Made by a program: the position numbers and the translations under genes
Origin: JAEMQF01 sp963791595
Lineage (GTDB): Bacteria; Pseudomonadota; Gammaproteobacteria; Burkholderiales; Burkholderiaceae_C
Assembly: GCA_963791595.1 (NCBI GenBank)
Contig: CAWBTF010000009.1
Span: 135,257-199,256, forward strand
DNA length: 64,000 nt
Direction: 5' to 3'
Part shown: in pieces, positions 10,116-18,769 of the stretch
Numbering within the stretch: position 1 is the first letter of the stretch
How the letters are laid out: every line of letters begins with the position of its first letter
The notes under the pieces: model-generated
Seen by the model: only the letters and a program-made list of their open reading frames with translations
What the model was told of the DNA's origin: nothing
The model's database searches: none

Positions 10116-12068
10116 TCAGTATCGCGCCACCAGCGTCAGGTCGAAGCGGCCGCTGTGGTCGGCCACCACGCCGGCGCCGCGCAGTACTTGCGCGAGGCTG
10201 CTCGTCAGCGCAAGGTGGCCGCGCAGTTGCCAGTGCGCGAGCAGGCCGATGCTGCCGGCGTTGACCTCGGTGGAATTGACCAGGCTCCTGCTGCGCGCCG
10301 TGCCGGCATCGAAGAAGCCACCGAAGCGCAGGTCCTGGCCCCACAAGCGCCGGCTCCACAGCTCGACCGAAGCCTGCGCGCCCGAGTCGCCGAGCGCCGC
10401 ACGCTCGGGCAAGCCGCGCACGCCGTCGCGGCCGATCCATGGGGCGCGGCTCCAGACGCCGAATGCGCTGCCCCAGGGCCGCAACCCGCCACCGATAGAA
10501 AACTGCTCGCCCGGAATCAGCGCCTGATCGGACCACTGCGCACGCCCGCTCACGCGCAGCCGGATGTCGTAGGTGAGGATGCGCAGCCATTGCGCGCTCA
10601 GCCGAAGGGCGTTCCAGCGGCTGTCGGCGCCGGCGTTCGCGCGCGCTGCGGCGTAGTGCACGTCGTCGTTGTCGGCGCCGCCCGGCAGGTTCAGGGCCCA
10701 GGCAGCGGCGACGTCCCAGCCGATCCACTCCTGCTCCCAATGCGCGGCGTAGCTCAATTCAACTGGCCGGCTGCTCACGCGCTGCGGCTGCGTGCCGAAC
10801 CAGGAGCGGTCGGCGAGCGCGATTTGCGCGTGATGGTGATAGTCGCCATGCGGAACAAAGTGCTGGCGCGCGTAGAGCGTGAGCATGCGGCCGCTGCCGG
10901 TGACGGGCAGCAGGTCGGCATCGACGCCCGCGCCCTCCTGCGCGCGTGTCGTGAGCGCGCCCCACATCAACCCCTGCTGAGGCCAGGGCACCCGGTACGC
11001 CAGGCTCGAATTGCGATGGCCCGAGCCCGAGGCGTCGGACAGCAGCAGCGCGGCCTGGTGGTCGCGGTTCCACAAGTTGCTGTGCTCGGCGCCGAGCCAG
11101 ACGCGGTCGCGCCTGGCGCTGCCTGGCGCGGCGTCGGCACCCGCGTGGTTCCAGCCCGCCATCACGGCCCACGGTTTGACACTCGCGATCGCGACGTCCG
11201 CATTCACCTGACCGCTCGTGGGCCCTGGTGTCAGCAGGGGCTCCATGTTGCGCGACGGGCTCTCGCGCGCGAGCTGCAATGCGCGCGCCAATGCGGCTTC
11301 GTCGAGAACCGCGCCCTCGCTCAGCATCGGCAGGCTCACCCGCACATTGGCCTCGTCGTGAAACGGCGCCGGGCGGACGCGGACCACCGCCAGGCTCGGT
11401 CTTGTCTCATTGACAGCGTCGTTGGCCCCGCTCAACGCCAGCCACTCAGCCGGCTTGATCCACGCCACCGGCTTGAACTTGCCCGGATCGTCGCCGCGGT
11501 GGTTGCGCGGGTCGAACACGAGCGCGTCGCCCTCCTGGATGATGAGGCCCGTCAGGTCGAAGGGTCGGTCGCCGTGGCCGCCGAGGAAGGTGTTCGTTCC
11601 CGGCTCGGGCGGCGTGGCGACTTCGCGTTTGATCTCGAGCAGCGTTTGCGGCGTCGACAACCCCGTGAGCCAGCGCGTGCGCACCGGCGTTCGCCCGGTG
11701 ATCAGCGCCACGTATTCCGCCGGCCGGCAATACAGGCTGGCGAGCACCTTGCCTACGGGGATACGCGCTGCCGTCAAAGCGGCGTGGATGCGCCGCGCAT
11801 CGGCGCGGCCGATCTCGTCGAGGTTGCGCTGCGTCGCGCAGTTGTCCAGGTCGTGCCGGCCTTCGGCCATCATTCCCTGTTCGATGATCTTCTGCTGCCA
11901 GTGCGTGTGGCCGTGGCGAAAGTAGATGACATAGCCGCCTTGCGCAAGTGCGCGCATCAGCCCGGGGGTGGCGAGCGCACGTGCAGCGTCCGACTCCTGT
12001 GCGCTTGCGCTCGACACGCCGACGAGCGCGGCCAACGCGAGCAAGACATCGCGGCAATGTGTCCTCAT
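10116..12068 (-). CDS. Histidine phosphatase fused to a TpsB (ShlB/FhaC)-type outer-membrane barrel
   Basis: 650 residues from ATG 12068, which overlaps the stop of the upstream gene by 4 bases. Residues 1-24 are a Sec signal peptide (cut after SASAQ or nearby). Residues about 35-235 form a histidine-phosphatase domain with the RHG motif at R51-G53 (YFRHGHTH) and a second His in GGHGDR. The remainder resembles the two-partner secretion transporter family: a POTRA-like segment (ESPSRNMEPLLTPGPTSGQ), then LGAEHSNLWNRDH, the strand GEQFSIGGG, and the loop-6-like motif VRGLPERAALGDSGAQ followed by terminal strands ending LTLVARY. No TpsA exoprotein gene is nearby. The reading frame is intact across the junction. 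Function is unknown: a surface or periplasmic phosphatase anchored to a barrel is possible, as is a fusion made by deletion. Confidence 0.7.
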   Translation of the reverse strand: MRTHCRDVLLALAALVGVSSASAQESDAARALATPGLMRALAQGGYVIYFRHGHTHWQQKIIEQGMMAEGRHDLDNCATQRNLDEIGRADARRIHAALTAARIPVGKVLASLYCRPAEYVALITGRTPVRTRWLTGLSTPQTLLEIKREVATPPEPGTNTFLGGHGDRPFDLTGLIIQEGDALVFDPRNHRGDDPGKFKPVAWIKPAEWLALSGANDAVNETRPSLAVVRVRPAPFHDEANVRVSLPMLSEGAVLDEAALARALQLARESPSRNMEPLLTPGPTSGQVNADVAIASVKPWAVMAGWNHAGADAAPGSARRDRVWLGAEHSNLWNRDHQAALLLSDASGSGHRNSSLAYRVPWPQQGLMWGALTTRAQEGAGVDADLLPVTGSGRMLTLYARQHFVPHGDYHHHAQIALADRSWFGTQPQRVSSRPVELSYAAHWEQEWIGWDVAAAWALNLPGGADNDDVHYAAARANAGADSRWNALRLSAQWLRILTYDIRLRVSGRAQWSDQALIPGEQFSIGGGLRPWGSAFGVWSRAPWIGRDGVRGLPERAALGDSGAQASVELWSRRLWGQDLRFGGFFDAGTARSRSLVNSTEVNAGSIGLLAHWQLRGHLALTSSLAQVLRGAGVVADHSGRFDLTLVARY

Positions 12069-13102
12069 CGCCCGCGTGCCAGGTCGAGCGTCAATTGCGC
12101 TGCGGGAAGTGGCCGGCAGCCGCTGGCGTTCTGGCCTGACCACAGCGACGAAAAATCTCCGGAGGCGAGCTTCTCGGCATGCGCGCGCAGCGGCGCGAGC
12201 GCGGCACCCGCCAGCGGAAACTCGGGCGCGAGCTGCGAGATCGGCCCGAGCTCGCGCATCAAGCGATTCACGATGCCGCGCGCTGGGCGTCCACTGAACA
12301 AATTCGTCAGCGCGGTGTGGCACGATGCCTCGCTTTGCAATGCGGCGCGGTGCACCGGGCTCGTGGTGGCCTCGGGACAGAGCAGGTACGCGGTGCCGAC
12401 CTGCACACCGGCAGCGCCCAGCGCGATCGCAGCGCGCACGCCAGCCGCGTCGGCGATGCCGCCGGCGGCAATCACCGGCCGGTTCACCGCTCGCACCACC
12501 TGCGGCAGCAGCGCGAAGGTGCCGAGTTGCGCCGTCAAGTCGTCACTCAAGAACATGCCGCGGTGGCCACCGGCCTCGACGCCTTGCGCAATGATCGCGT
12601 CCACGCCTTGCGCCTCCAGCCAACGCGCCTCCTCGACAGTCGTCGCGCTGGACAACACTTTCGCACCCCAGCTTCGCACCTGCGCCAACAGCTCGGGCGC
12701 CGGCAAGCCGAAATGGAAACTCACGACGGCCGGCCGGAACTGCGCGAGCAACTCGGCCGCGTCCGCATTGAACGGCGCGCGGCTCGGTGCGTTCGCGCTC
12801 GCCGCGGGGTCCAGGCCGAACTCGCGAAAGTAAGGTGCGAGCGCGTCGCGCCACACGGCTTCACGCTGCGCATCGGGCGTTGGCGGGCGGTGGCAGAAGA
12901 AATTGACGTTGAACGGGCGCGCGGTCGCGGCGCTCAATGCGCCGAGTTCGTCGCGCATGCTGCTCGGCGTGAGCATCGCGCACGGCAGCGAGCCTAGCGC
13001 GCCAGCGTTGCTCACCGCCGCGGCCAGTGCGTGCCCTTGCACGCCGGCCATCGGCGCCTGAACAATCGGCAGCTCGGTGCCGAGCAGGGCCGCCAGGCTC
13101 AT
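12065..13102 (-). CDS. Nitronate monooxygenase family flavoprotein
   Basis: 345 residues from ATG 13102 (MSLAALLGTELPIVQAPMAG); the family begins at exactly this point. It is an FMN-dependent TIM barrel: the QAPMAG motif lies at the start, VNFFCHRPP marks the third strand, QGVEAGGHRG carries the His/Gly phosphate-site region, and PVIAAGGIAD is the late-strand FMN-phosphate loop. These enzymes oxidise alkyl nitronates (for example propionate-3-nitronate) with O2. Start and stop overlap neighbouring genes by 4 bases on both sides, so it is co-translated with the carboxymuconolactone decarboxylase-like gene upstream and the phosphatase-barrel gene downstream. Confidence 0.85.
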   Translation of the reverse strand: MSLAALLGTELPIVQAPMAGVQGHALAAAVSNAGALGSLPCAMLTPSSMRDELGALSAATARPFNVNFFCHRPPTPDAQREAVWRDALAPYFREFGLDPAASANAPSRAPFNADAAELLAQFRPAVVSFHFGLPAPELLAQVRSWGAKVLSSATTVEEARWLEAQGVDAIIAQGVEAGGHRGMFLSDDLTAQLGTFALLPQVVRAVNRPVIAAGGIADAAGVRAAIALGAAGVQVGTAYLLCPEATTSPVHRAALQSEASCHTALTNLFSGRPARGIVNRLMRELGPISQLAPEFPLAGAALAPLRAHAEKLASGDFSSLWSGQNASGCRPLPAAQLTLDLARGR

Positions 13103-13650
13103 CGCGAAGCGGCCTTCGCGGCGCTGCCAGGCTCGGCGTCGACGCCCAGCGCTTCGAGGAAACGCGACACCATGTTGTAGGCCGCGATCGTGGCGGTCAG
13201 TTCGACGATTTCGCGCTCGCCGAACCACGCGCGCAATCCGTCGAAGGTCGGCGCAGGCACTTGCACGTCGCGCGTCATCGCGTGGGTGTAGGCGAGCACG
13301 GCGCGTTCGCGCGGCGTGAACTCGCTCGACGTCTGCCACGCGTCGAGTTCGGCGATCTGCTGCGCCGTCACGCCTTCGCGGCGCGCCACGGGCTCGTGCT
13401 GGGCAAATTCATACGGCGCGCGGTTCAGCCGCGCGACGAGCAGAATCGCGAGTTCGCGCAATGCGCCGTTGAGCAGGCAGGCGCCGCGGATCGCGCCGAG
13501 GTAGGCGTTCCAGCCGCGCGCCACCGGGGCGCTGTGCAGCAGCAGGCGGTCCAGCAGCAGCAACTCGCCGCCGCGGCGCAGCTTCACGGCTTGCACGAGT
13601 TCGGCGTCGACGCCGGGGGTGTCGGCGTTCACGAGGGGCAGTCGAGGCAT
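13099..13650 (-). CDS. Carboxymuconolactone decarboxylase-like / AhpD-like protein
   Basis: 183 residues from ATG 13650. The all-helical CMD fold is indicated by LRELAILLVARLNRAPYEF followed by the AQHEPVA motif and ERAVLAYTHAMTRDV; the second half (LTATIAAYNMVSRFLEALG) is typical of the family. The CxxC redox motif of true AhpD peroxidases is absent, so peroxidase activity is unlikely and a decarboxylase or uncharacterised role is more probable. It is the first gene of a minus-strand operon with nitronate monooxygenase and is divergent from a cytochrome b561 gene across 120 bases, which must hold both promoters. Confidence 0.8.
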   Translation of the reverse strand: MPRLPLVNADTPGVDAELVQAVKLRRGGELLLLDRLLLHSAPVARGWNAYLGAIRGACLLNGALRELAILLVARLNRAPYEFAQHEPVARREGVTAQQIAELDAWQTSSEFTPRERAVLAYTHAMTRDVQVPAPTFDGLRAWFGEREIVELTATIAAYNMVSRFLEALGVDAEPGSAAKAASR

Positions 13651-13770
13651 GGGGAAGCGTCCGGATCGAGGCTGTTGGCCTGCATTCTGACGGCATGCGT
13701 CGATTTCGATCAAGCGTGGCCGGCAGCTCCCGGCTACAGTGCGGCCCCAACAGGGCTCCCTGACGCCGCG

Positions 13771-14322
13771 ATGAACGATTCCTCCCGCTACACCCGAACC
13801 GCGGTTGCGCTGCACTGGCTGCTCGCGCTGGCCATCGTTTGCACCTTCGCGCTGGGCGTCTACATGCACGAGCTGCCCGAGTCGGCGGTCCGCGACCGGC
13901 TCTACGACTGGCATCGTTCAGCCGGCGTGAGCATCCTGGCGCTGTCGGCGTTTCGGCTGCTGTGGCGCCTGACGCACCGCCCGCCCGCCGACATCGCGAT
14001 GCCGGCCTGGCAGACGCGCGCAGCGCACATCGTGCATCGGCTGCTCTACCTGCTGTTCTTCGCCGTGCCGCTGTCGGGCTGGGCCCACAGCTCGGCGGGC
14101 GGGCATCCGGTGGTCTTGTTCGGCGTGTGGGCGCTGCCCGACCTCGCGCCGGTGGAGAAGGGTCTGGCCGGCACGCTGAAGGAGCTGCACGAGGTCTTCG
14201 GCATCTTGCTCGGGCTGCTGGTGATCGGGCATGTCGCCGCCGCGATCAAGCACCATTGGTTGGATCGCGACGGCTTGCTCGCGCGCATGGCGTGGCGCCC
14301 CGCGAGCGGCAAGCGCGGCTGA
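13771..14322 (+). CDS. Cytochrome b561 family protein
   Basis: 183 residues with four transmembrane helices and the haem-ligating His pattern of bacterial cytochrome b561: ALHWLLALAIV in helix 1, YDWHRSAGVSIL in helix 2, HIVHRLLYLLFF in helix 3 and LHEVFGILLGLLVIGHVAAA in helix 4. Such proteins carry electrons across the inner membrane from quinol to periplasmic acceptors or quench superoxide. Normal length; ATG at 13771 begins just before the first helix (SRYTRTAVALHW). Transcribed alone, divergent from the minus-strand operon at 13650. Confidence 0.85.
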   Translation: MNDSSRYTRTAVALHWLLALAIVCTFALGVYMHELPESAVRDRLYDWHRSAGVSILALSAFRLLWRLTHRPPADIAMPAWQTRAAHIVHRLLYLLFFAVPLSGWAHSSAGGHPVVLFGVWALPDLAPVEKGLAGTLKELHEVFGILLGLLVIGHVAAAIKHHWLDRDGLLARMAWRPASGKRG

Positions 14323-14471
14323 GGAACGGGCGCGGCCAGGCGCCGCTGCGCCGGGCGTTTCGATCGCGCGCTGCCGGTGAATCCGGATGGCGTTTCGAGC
14401 ACGGCTGTGCTTGAATGTGCTGCACCGACGGGCCTGAAATCTCACGCTGCCCGGCCGATGAGGAGACATCA

Positions 14472-14761
14472 ATGCCTACGCTGAACGTGAACGGCCGTGC
14501 GCGAGACGTCACGGTGGAAGCCGCGGCGAATGCACGGTGTAAGACGGTCGCATGGTCGAGCTGAATTCCCACACCTACCCGATGCTCAAGCTCGCCGAAA
14601 TGCCGAGAGTGGAAACCGTGATCGTCACGACGCACGACTTCTGGGGCGGCGTGGGCGAGCCGACGATCTGCGTCGTTGCGCCCAGCGTGATGAACGCGAT
14701 CCATGCCGCGACCGGCAAGCCGGTGCGCAGCCTGCCGCTCAGGCACTTGAAGTTGGTGTAG
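14472..14761 (+). pseudogene. Deletion scar: start of a [2Fe-2S] subunit joined to the end of a molybdopterin subunit (IorA/IorB-type)
   Basis: After SD AGGAGA, ATG 14472 encodes MPTLNVNGRARDVTVEA, the first 17 residues of an isoquinoline-oxidoreductase/aldehyde-dehydrogenase [2Fe-2S] subunit. The sequence then switches abruptly: from about 14525 a different frame carries GEC-TV, DGRMVELNSHTYPMLKLAEM, FWGGVGEPTICVVAPS and NAIHAATGKPVRSLPL, which is the last 75 or so residues of the large molybdopterin subunit and ends at the stop 14761. The first frame ends at a TGA near 14560. All Fe-S cysteines and nearly all of the molybdopterin subunit (together about 2.4 kb in typical operons) are missing. 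This is a remnant without function, or an assembly collapse. Confidence 0.75.
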
Positions 14762-14826
14762 CCAGGTTCATGCGACGCCGAATTTCGACGGCCGCGAACC
14801 GCATCGATGCGCCACAGTGGGGTTGA

Positions 14827-15321
14827 GTGGAGCCGTCCCTGCCCCCATTGCGCCGTGAAGCGCCGCTGGTGACGCTGCAGGAGGTCACAGCGCAGACGGT
14901 GCGCGCGATCGTCGACTTGCGCGTCTCGACCTTGCAGCAGCCGTATGTGGCGAGCAACGCGGTGTCGATTGCGCAGGCCTATTTCCACCGCGAGGCCTGG
15001 TTTCGCGCGGTCTACGCCGATGACGTTCCGGTGGGCTTCGTGATGCTCGAAGACCCGACGCAGCTGACTGACTGGATCGGCCCGGCGCAAGTGGGACTCT
15101 GGCGCTTCATGATCGACGAGCGCCAGCAGGGCCACGGTTATGGGCGCGCCGCGCTGCGGCTGGTGATCGAGCATGTGCGCACCCGCCCCGGCCAGACGCT
15201 GCTACGAACGTCGTGCGTGCCCGGGCCGCACAGTCCGATCGGCTTTTACGAGCGCTGCGGCTTTCACCGCACCGGCGAGTTCGACGACGGCGAAGAGATC
15301 CTCGAGCTGCCGCTGCGTTGA
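14827..15321 (+). CDS. GNAT-family N-acetyltransferase
   Basis: 164 residues from GTG 14827. The acetyl-CoA binding signature is clear: LWRFMIDERQQGHGYGRAAL (strand beta4 followed by the Q-x-x-G-x-G pyrophosphate loop), with a late GFYERCGFHRTGEF helix-strand pair. The combination resembles the spermine/spermidine-type acetyltransferases of the BltD group, but substrate assignment is uncertain. It acts in the cytoplasm, transferring acetyl to an amine. It lies 65 bases after the deletion scar and 43 bases before the NTF2-like gene on the same strand. Confidence 0.8.
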   Translation: MEPSLPPLRREAPLVTLQEVTAQTVRAIVDLRVSTLQQPYVASNAVSIAQAYFHREAWFRAVYADDVPVGFVMLEDPTQLTDWIGPAQVGLWRFMIDERQQGHGYGRAALRLVIEHVRTRPGQTLLRTSCVPGPHSPIGFYERCGFHRTGEFDDGEEILELPLR

Positions 15322-15364
15322 TTGTGCTGACGCTGGCAACCCTGTCTGTCCACCCAAGGCCACC

Positions 15365-15826
15365 ATGCACCCCAACGCCGAACTGATCCGATCCTTCTAC
15401 GCCGCCTTCGCGAAGCGCGACAGCGCCGCGATGAATGCGTGTTACGCGAGCGACATCGAGTTCCACGACCCCGTGTTCCAGACCCTGCGCGGCGACGATC
15501 CGAAGCGGATGTGGCGCATGCTGTGCGCGCGGGCGAAAGACTTGAACGTGGTGGCGAGCAACATCGAAGCCGACGACTTTGAGGGCCGCGCGCATTGGGT
15601 CGCGACCTACACGTTTTCAGGCACCGGGAACAGGGTCGAGAACCGCATCGACGCGAGCTTCGAGTTCAAGGACGGGAAGATCGTGAAACACCGGGACCGC
15701 TTCGACCTGTACCGCTGGGCGCGCCAGGCGCTGGGGCTCAAGGGCGTGCTGCTAGGCTGGTTGCCGCCGGTGCAGGCGGCGGTGCGCAAGCAGGCGGCGA
15801 TGGGGCTGCGCGCGTTCGAGGGCTGA
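15365..15826 (+). CDS. NTF2-like / ketosteroid isomerase-related protein
   Basis: 153 residues from ATG 15365. The N-terminal LIRSFYAAFAKRDSAAMNAC followed by FHDPVF is the standard opening helix and first strand of the cone-shaped NTF2/SnoaL fold; NRIDASFEFKDGKIVKHRDR provides the later strands. Proteins of this fold bind small hydrophobic ligands; some are isomerases, many are of unknown use. The C-terminal tail (VQAAVRKQAAMGLRAFEG) is a conserved extension in this subgroup. No catalytic Asp/Tyr set can be assigned with confidence. Confidence 0.75.
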   Translation: MHPNAELIRSFYAAFAKRDSAAMNACYASDIEFHDPVFQTLRGDDPKRMWRMLCARAKDLNVVASNIEADDFEGRAHWVATYTFSGTGNRVENRIDASFEFKDGKIVKHRDRFDLYRWARQALGLKGVLLGWLPPVQAAVRKQAAMGLRAFEG

Positions 15827-15860
15827 AAGCGCGGCAGGCGTTGCTGCGCCCCGCCCGAGT

Positions 15861-16028
15861 TCAGTCTTCCGCTTTCTTCAGCGACTGCGCCAGGTCAACC
15901 AGCATCATCCCCAGGCCGATCAGCACCACCACGCCCAAGGCCACCTCCTTGAGCTTGAAGACAATCGCGCCCAGGAAGCTCAGCATCAGCACGACAGCGA
16001 TGACGGCAGAGAAGTATTTGACCGGCAT
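15861..16028 (-). CDS. Small membrane protein, two predicted helices
   Basis: 55 residues from ATG 16028 (MPVKYFSAVIAVVLMLSFLG) with an SD-like AGGAG upstream. Two hydrophobic segments, about residues 5-22 and 29-47, separated by KLKEVA, and an acidic/basic end SLKKAED. I do not recognise a family; small two-helix proteins of this kind are common in Burkholderiales. It follows the amidase by 23 bases in the same direction, so it is probably the last gene of the TRAP-amidase operon. Confidence 0.6.
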   Translation of the reverse strand: MPVKYFSAVIAVVLMLSFLGAIVFKLKEVALGVVVLIGLGMMLVDLAQSLKKAED

Positions 16029-16051
16029 GGGGTTCTCCAGGAGGCGTGGGG

Positions 16052-17386
16052 TTAAGCGTTCTTGACTTGCCGCACGAGCCAGCGCGCCGTGCGCAGCAGG
16101 CGTGCGTCCGACTCGCGTTTTCCCACGAGTTGCACGCCCAGCGGCAAGCCGGCCGGCCCCGTCATCAACGGCAGGTTGATCGCGGGCATGCCGCACAGCG
16201 ACCACAGGGAACAGAACACCGGGTCGCCGGTGGTCGCGATGGGCGGCGCCTCGCCGGGTGCCGACGGCGTGATGATGGCATCGAAGTTGTCGAACAATTC
16301 TTCGAAGCCCTGGTTGAGCTGGACGATGCGCGCGATTGCTTTCTGGTAGTCCAGCGCGCGGTGCTCGCGCCCGTCGGTCAACTGCTGGCGCAGCGGCGCG
16401 GACAGCTTGTCCCGGCCGCGCTCCCACTCGAGATCGAGGTTCAGCGCCATCTCCGATTCCATGATCGTGCGCAGGCACGCCCAAGCCTGCACCGATGCCG
16501 CCGGCAGATCGTAGGTCTGGCACTGCGCGCCCAAGGCGCCAGTCAATTCGGCAAAGGCCTCGACCGTCGAGGCGTCGGCGCGCTCCCACATCGGTGTCTT
16601 GACGAAAGCGATGCGCGGCGGCAGCGGCGGCTCTTCAGCCAGCGTGCGCTGCAAGGGCGGGCGGGCGCGCGGGCGTGTGTCGGGGTCGCGTTCGTCGTGG
16701 CCGATGATCTGTTCCGCGACCAGGGCCACGTCTTCGAGGCTGCGCGCGAACACGCCGAGCGTGTCGAGCGTGCGCGAAAGCTTCAGCACGCCGTGGCGCG
16801 GCACGAGACCGTGCGTCGGCTTGAAACCGTAGACACCGCAGAACGAGGCAGGGCGGATCATCGAGCCGTTGGTCTGCGTGCCGATCGCCAGCGGCACCAT
16901 GCCCGCAGCCACCGCTGCCGCCGAGCCCGACGACGAACCACCCGGCGTGCGCTCGGCGTTGTGCGGATTGCGTGTCTTGCCCGGCGTGTAGGTGGCGCAT
17001 TCCGTCGTCACCGTCTTGCCCAGGATCACCGCGCCCGCGGCGCGCAGCATCGCCACGACGGTCGCGTCGCGCGCCGGCGTGCGCCCGGCGTGCAGCACGG
17101 TGCCGTCTTCGGTGGGCATGTCGGCCGTGTCGATGATGTCCTTGATGCCCACCGGCACGCCGTGCAACGGGCCGCTGGCGCGGCCTTCGCTGCGGTCGGC
17201 GTCGCGCGCCTTGGCCTGCGCCAGCGCATGCGCTTCGTCGAGGTACTGCCAAGCCTGGACCTGGGGCTCGACGTCGCGGATGCGCGCCAGGCACCCCTCG
17301 ACCAGCTGCACCGAGCTGATCGCGCCCGCGTGGATGGCTTGCGCGGCTTCGCTGGCCGACAGCAGATCGAGCCGGTTCAGGTCCAT
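16052..17386 (-). CDS. Amidase signature family hydrolase
   Basis: 444 residues from ATG 17386. The Ser-cisSer-Lys triad is visible as K82 (VGIKDII), S151 (TPGGSSSGS) and nucleophile S175 (NGSMIRPASFCG); both glycine/serine-rich signature loops are complete and the length is normal. The family hydrolyses carboxylic amides, N-carbamoyl compounds or, in GatA, glutamine. There are no gatB/gatC genes nearby and the N-terminus differs from GatA, so a catabolic amidase is favoured. It lies 36 bases below the TRAP permease dctM in the same operon, which suggests that the transporter imports the amide or that the amidase releases the transported acid. Confidence 0.85.
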   Translation of the reverse strand: MDLNRLDLLSASEAAQAIHAGAISSVQLVEGCLARIRDVEPQVQAWQYLDEAHALAQAKARDADRSEGRASGPLHGVPVGIKDIIDTADMPTEDGTVLHAGRTPARDATVVAMLRAAGAVILGKTVTTECATYTPGKTRNPHNAERTPGGSSSGSAAAVAAGMVPLAIGTQTNGSMIRPASFCGVYGFKPTHGLVPRHGVLKLSRTLDTLGVFARSLEDVALVAEQIIGHDERDPDTRPRARPPLQRTLAEEPPLPPRIAFVKTPMWERADASTVEAFAELTGALGAQCQTYDLPAASVQAWACLRTIMESEMALNLDLEWERGRDKLSAPLRQQLTDGREHRALDYQKAIARIVQLNQGFEELFDNFDAIITPSAPGEAPPIATTGDPVFCSLWSLCGMPAINLPLMTGPAGLPLGVQLVGKRESDARLLRTARWLVRQVKNA

Positions 17387-17422
17387 GCCGTCACGCGCTG
17401 AGTCCGGACGCGCTCAGGACGC

Positions 17423-18769
17423 TCACCGACCGTACAGCGTGTTCGGCAGCCACAGCGCGATGCCGGGGAAGACGTAGATGATCGCCATCGTCACGATCAC
17501 GATGTAAACGAAGGGCATGCAGCCGCTGAAAATCTGCGTCAGTAACACCGAAGGCGGACTGACGCCTTTCAAGTAATACGCCGACATCGCCATCGGCGGC
17601 GACAGGAACGCGGTCTGCAGGTTCAACGCGACGAGCACGCCGAACATGATCGGGTCGATGCCGAAGTGCGGCAGCATCGGCAGGAAGATCGGGATGAAGA
17701 TGATGATGATCTCGGTCCACTCCAGCGGCCAGCCGAGCACGAAAATGATGGCTTGCGACAGCAGCAGGAAGGTGATCGAGTTCAGGTTCATCGTGAGCAC
17801 GAACTCCTTGATGATCTGATTCCCGCCGAGGTAGGCGAAGATCGACGCGAAAGTCGCCGAGCCGACAAACAGCCAGCACACCATCGCCGAAGTGCGCGCC
17901 GTGAGGAACACCGATTCGCGTAGCGCCTGCCAGGTCAACGAACGGTACCCCGCCGCGAGCAGCGCCGCGCCGAAGGCGCCCACCGCGGCCGCCTCGGTGG
18001 GCGTCGCGATGCCGAACATGATGGCGCCGAGCACCGAGAGAATCAGCATCGCCAGCGGGAAGAACGACTTCAACAGCATCACCACGACCTGGCCGAAGGG
18101 CACGTTGCCCTCTTCCTTCGACAGACGCGGCGCGACTTCGGGCTTGAAGATCGCCAGCACGATCACGTAAACGATGTACATGCCCGCCAGAAAGAAACCC
18201 GGCACGAATGCGGCGGCGTAGAGCTTCACGACCGACAAACCCGCCATCGCGCCGTAGACGATGAGCATGATCGACGGCGGAATCAGGATGCCGAGGCACC
18301 CGCCGGCGCAGATCACACCCGCCGCCAGGCGCGTGTCGTAACCCGCCTTGATCATCTGCGGGAACGCGAGCATGCCCATCAGCGTGACGACCGCGCCGAC
18401 GATGCCGGTGGCGGTGGCGAACAGCGCGCAGGTTGCGAGCGTGGCGACCGCGAGCGAGCCGGGGATGCCCTTCAACGCGATCTGCAGACTCTTGAACAGG
18501 TTGTCGAGGATGTTCGCGCGTTCGACCAGGTAGCCCATCAACAGGAACAGCGGGATCGAGACCAGCGCGTCGTTGTTCAACACCGTGAACGTGTTTTGGG
18601 TGAGCAGGTAGAACACGCGGTTGTCGAAAAACGCCTGATGGTCCTGGAAGTAGGCGTAGTAGCCGAATGCCACGCCCAGCGCCATCAGCGTGAAGGCGAC
18701 GGGGAATCCGATGCAGATCGTGAACACCAGGATGCCGAGCATCACCAGTGCGACGCCGGGGTCGCTCAT
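17423..18769 (-). CDS. dctM: TRAP transporter large permease DctM
   Basis: 448 residues from ATG 18769, which overlaps the dctQ stop by 4 bases. About twelve hydrophobic helices; family motifs include DALVSIPLFLLMGYLVERAN, CAGGCLGILIPPSIMLIVYG, FGIATPTEAAAVGAFGA and LNLQTAFLSPPMAMSAYYLK. Full length and uninterrupted, unlike the dctM at 8989. DctM is the Na+-coupled transport channel. The sequence belongs to the DctM group paired with FcbT/TakP-type receptors. Confidence 0.92.
   Translation of the reverse strand: MSDPGVALVMLGILVFTICIGFPVAFTLMALGVAFGYYAYFQDHQAFFDNRVFYLLTQNTFTVLNNDALVSIPLFLLMGYLVERANILDNLFKSLQIALKGIPGSLAVATLATCALFATATGIVGAVVTLMGMLAFPQMIKAGYDTRLAAGVICAGGCLGILIPPSIMLIVYGAMAGLSVVKLYAAAFVPGFFLAGMYIVYVIVLAIFKPEVAPRLSKEEGNVPFGQVVVMLLKSFFPLAMLILSVLGAIMFGIATPTEAAAVGAFGAALLAAGYRSLTWQALRESVFLTARTSAMVCWLFVGSATFASIFAYLGGNQIIKEFVLTMNLNSITFLLLSQAIIFVLGWPLEWTEIIIIFIPIFLPMLPHFGIDPIMFGVLVALNLQTAFLSPPMAMSAYYLKGVSPPSVLLTQIFSGCMPFVYIVIVTMAIIYVFPGIALWLPNTLYGR

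Noticed and set aside
10059..12833. Plus-strand open frame opposite the phosphatase-barrel gene
   Set aside because: The minus strand carries signal peptide, RHG motif and barrel motifs in one frame; the plus frame shows only biased composition.
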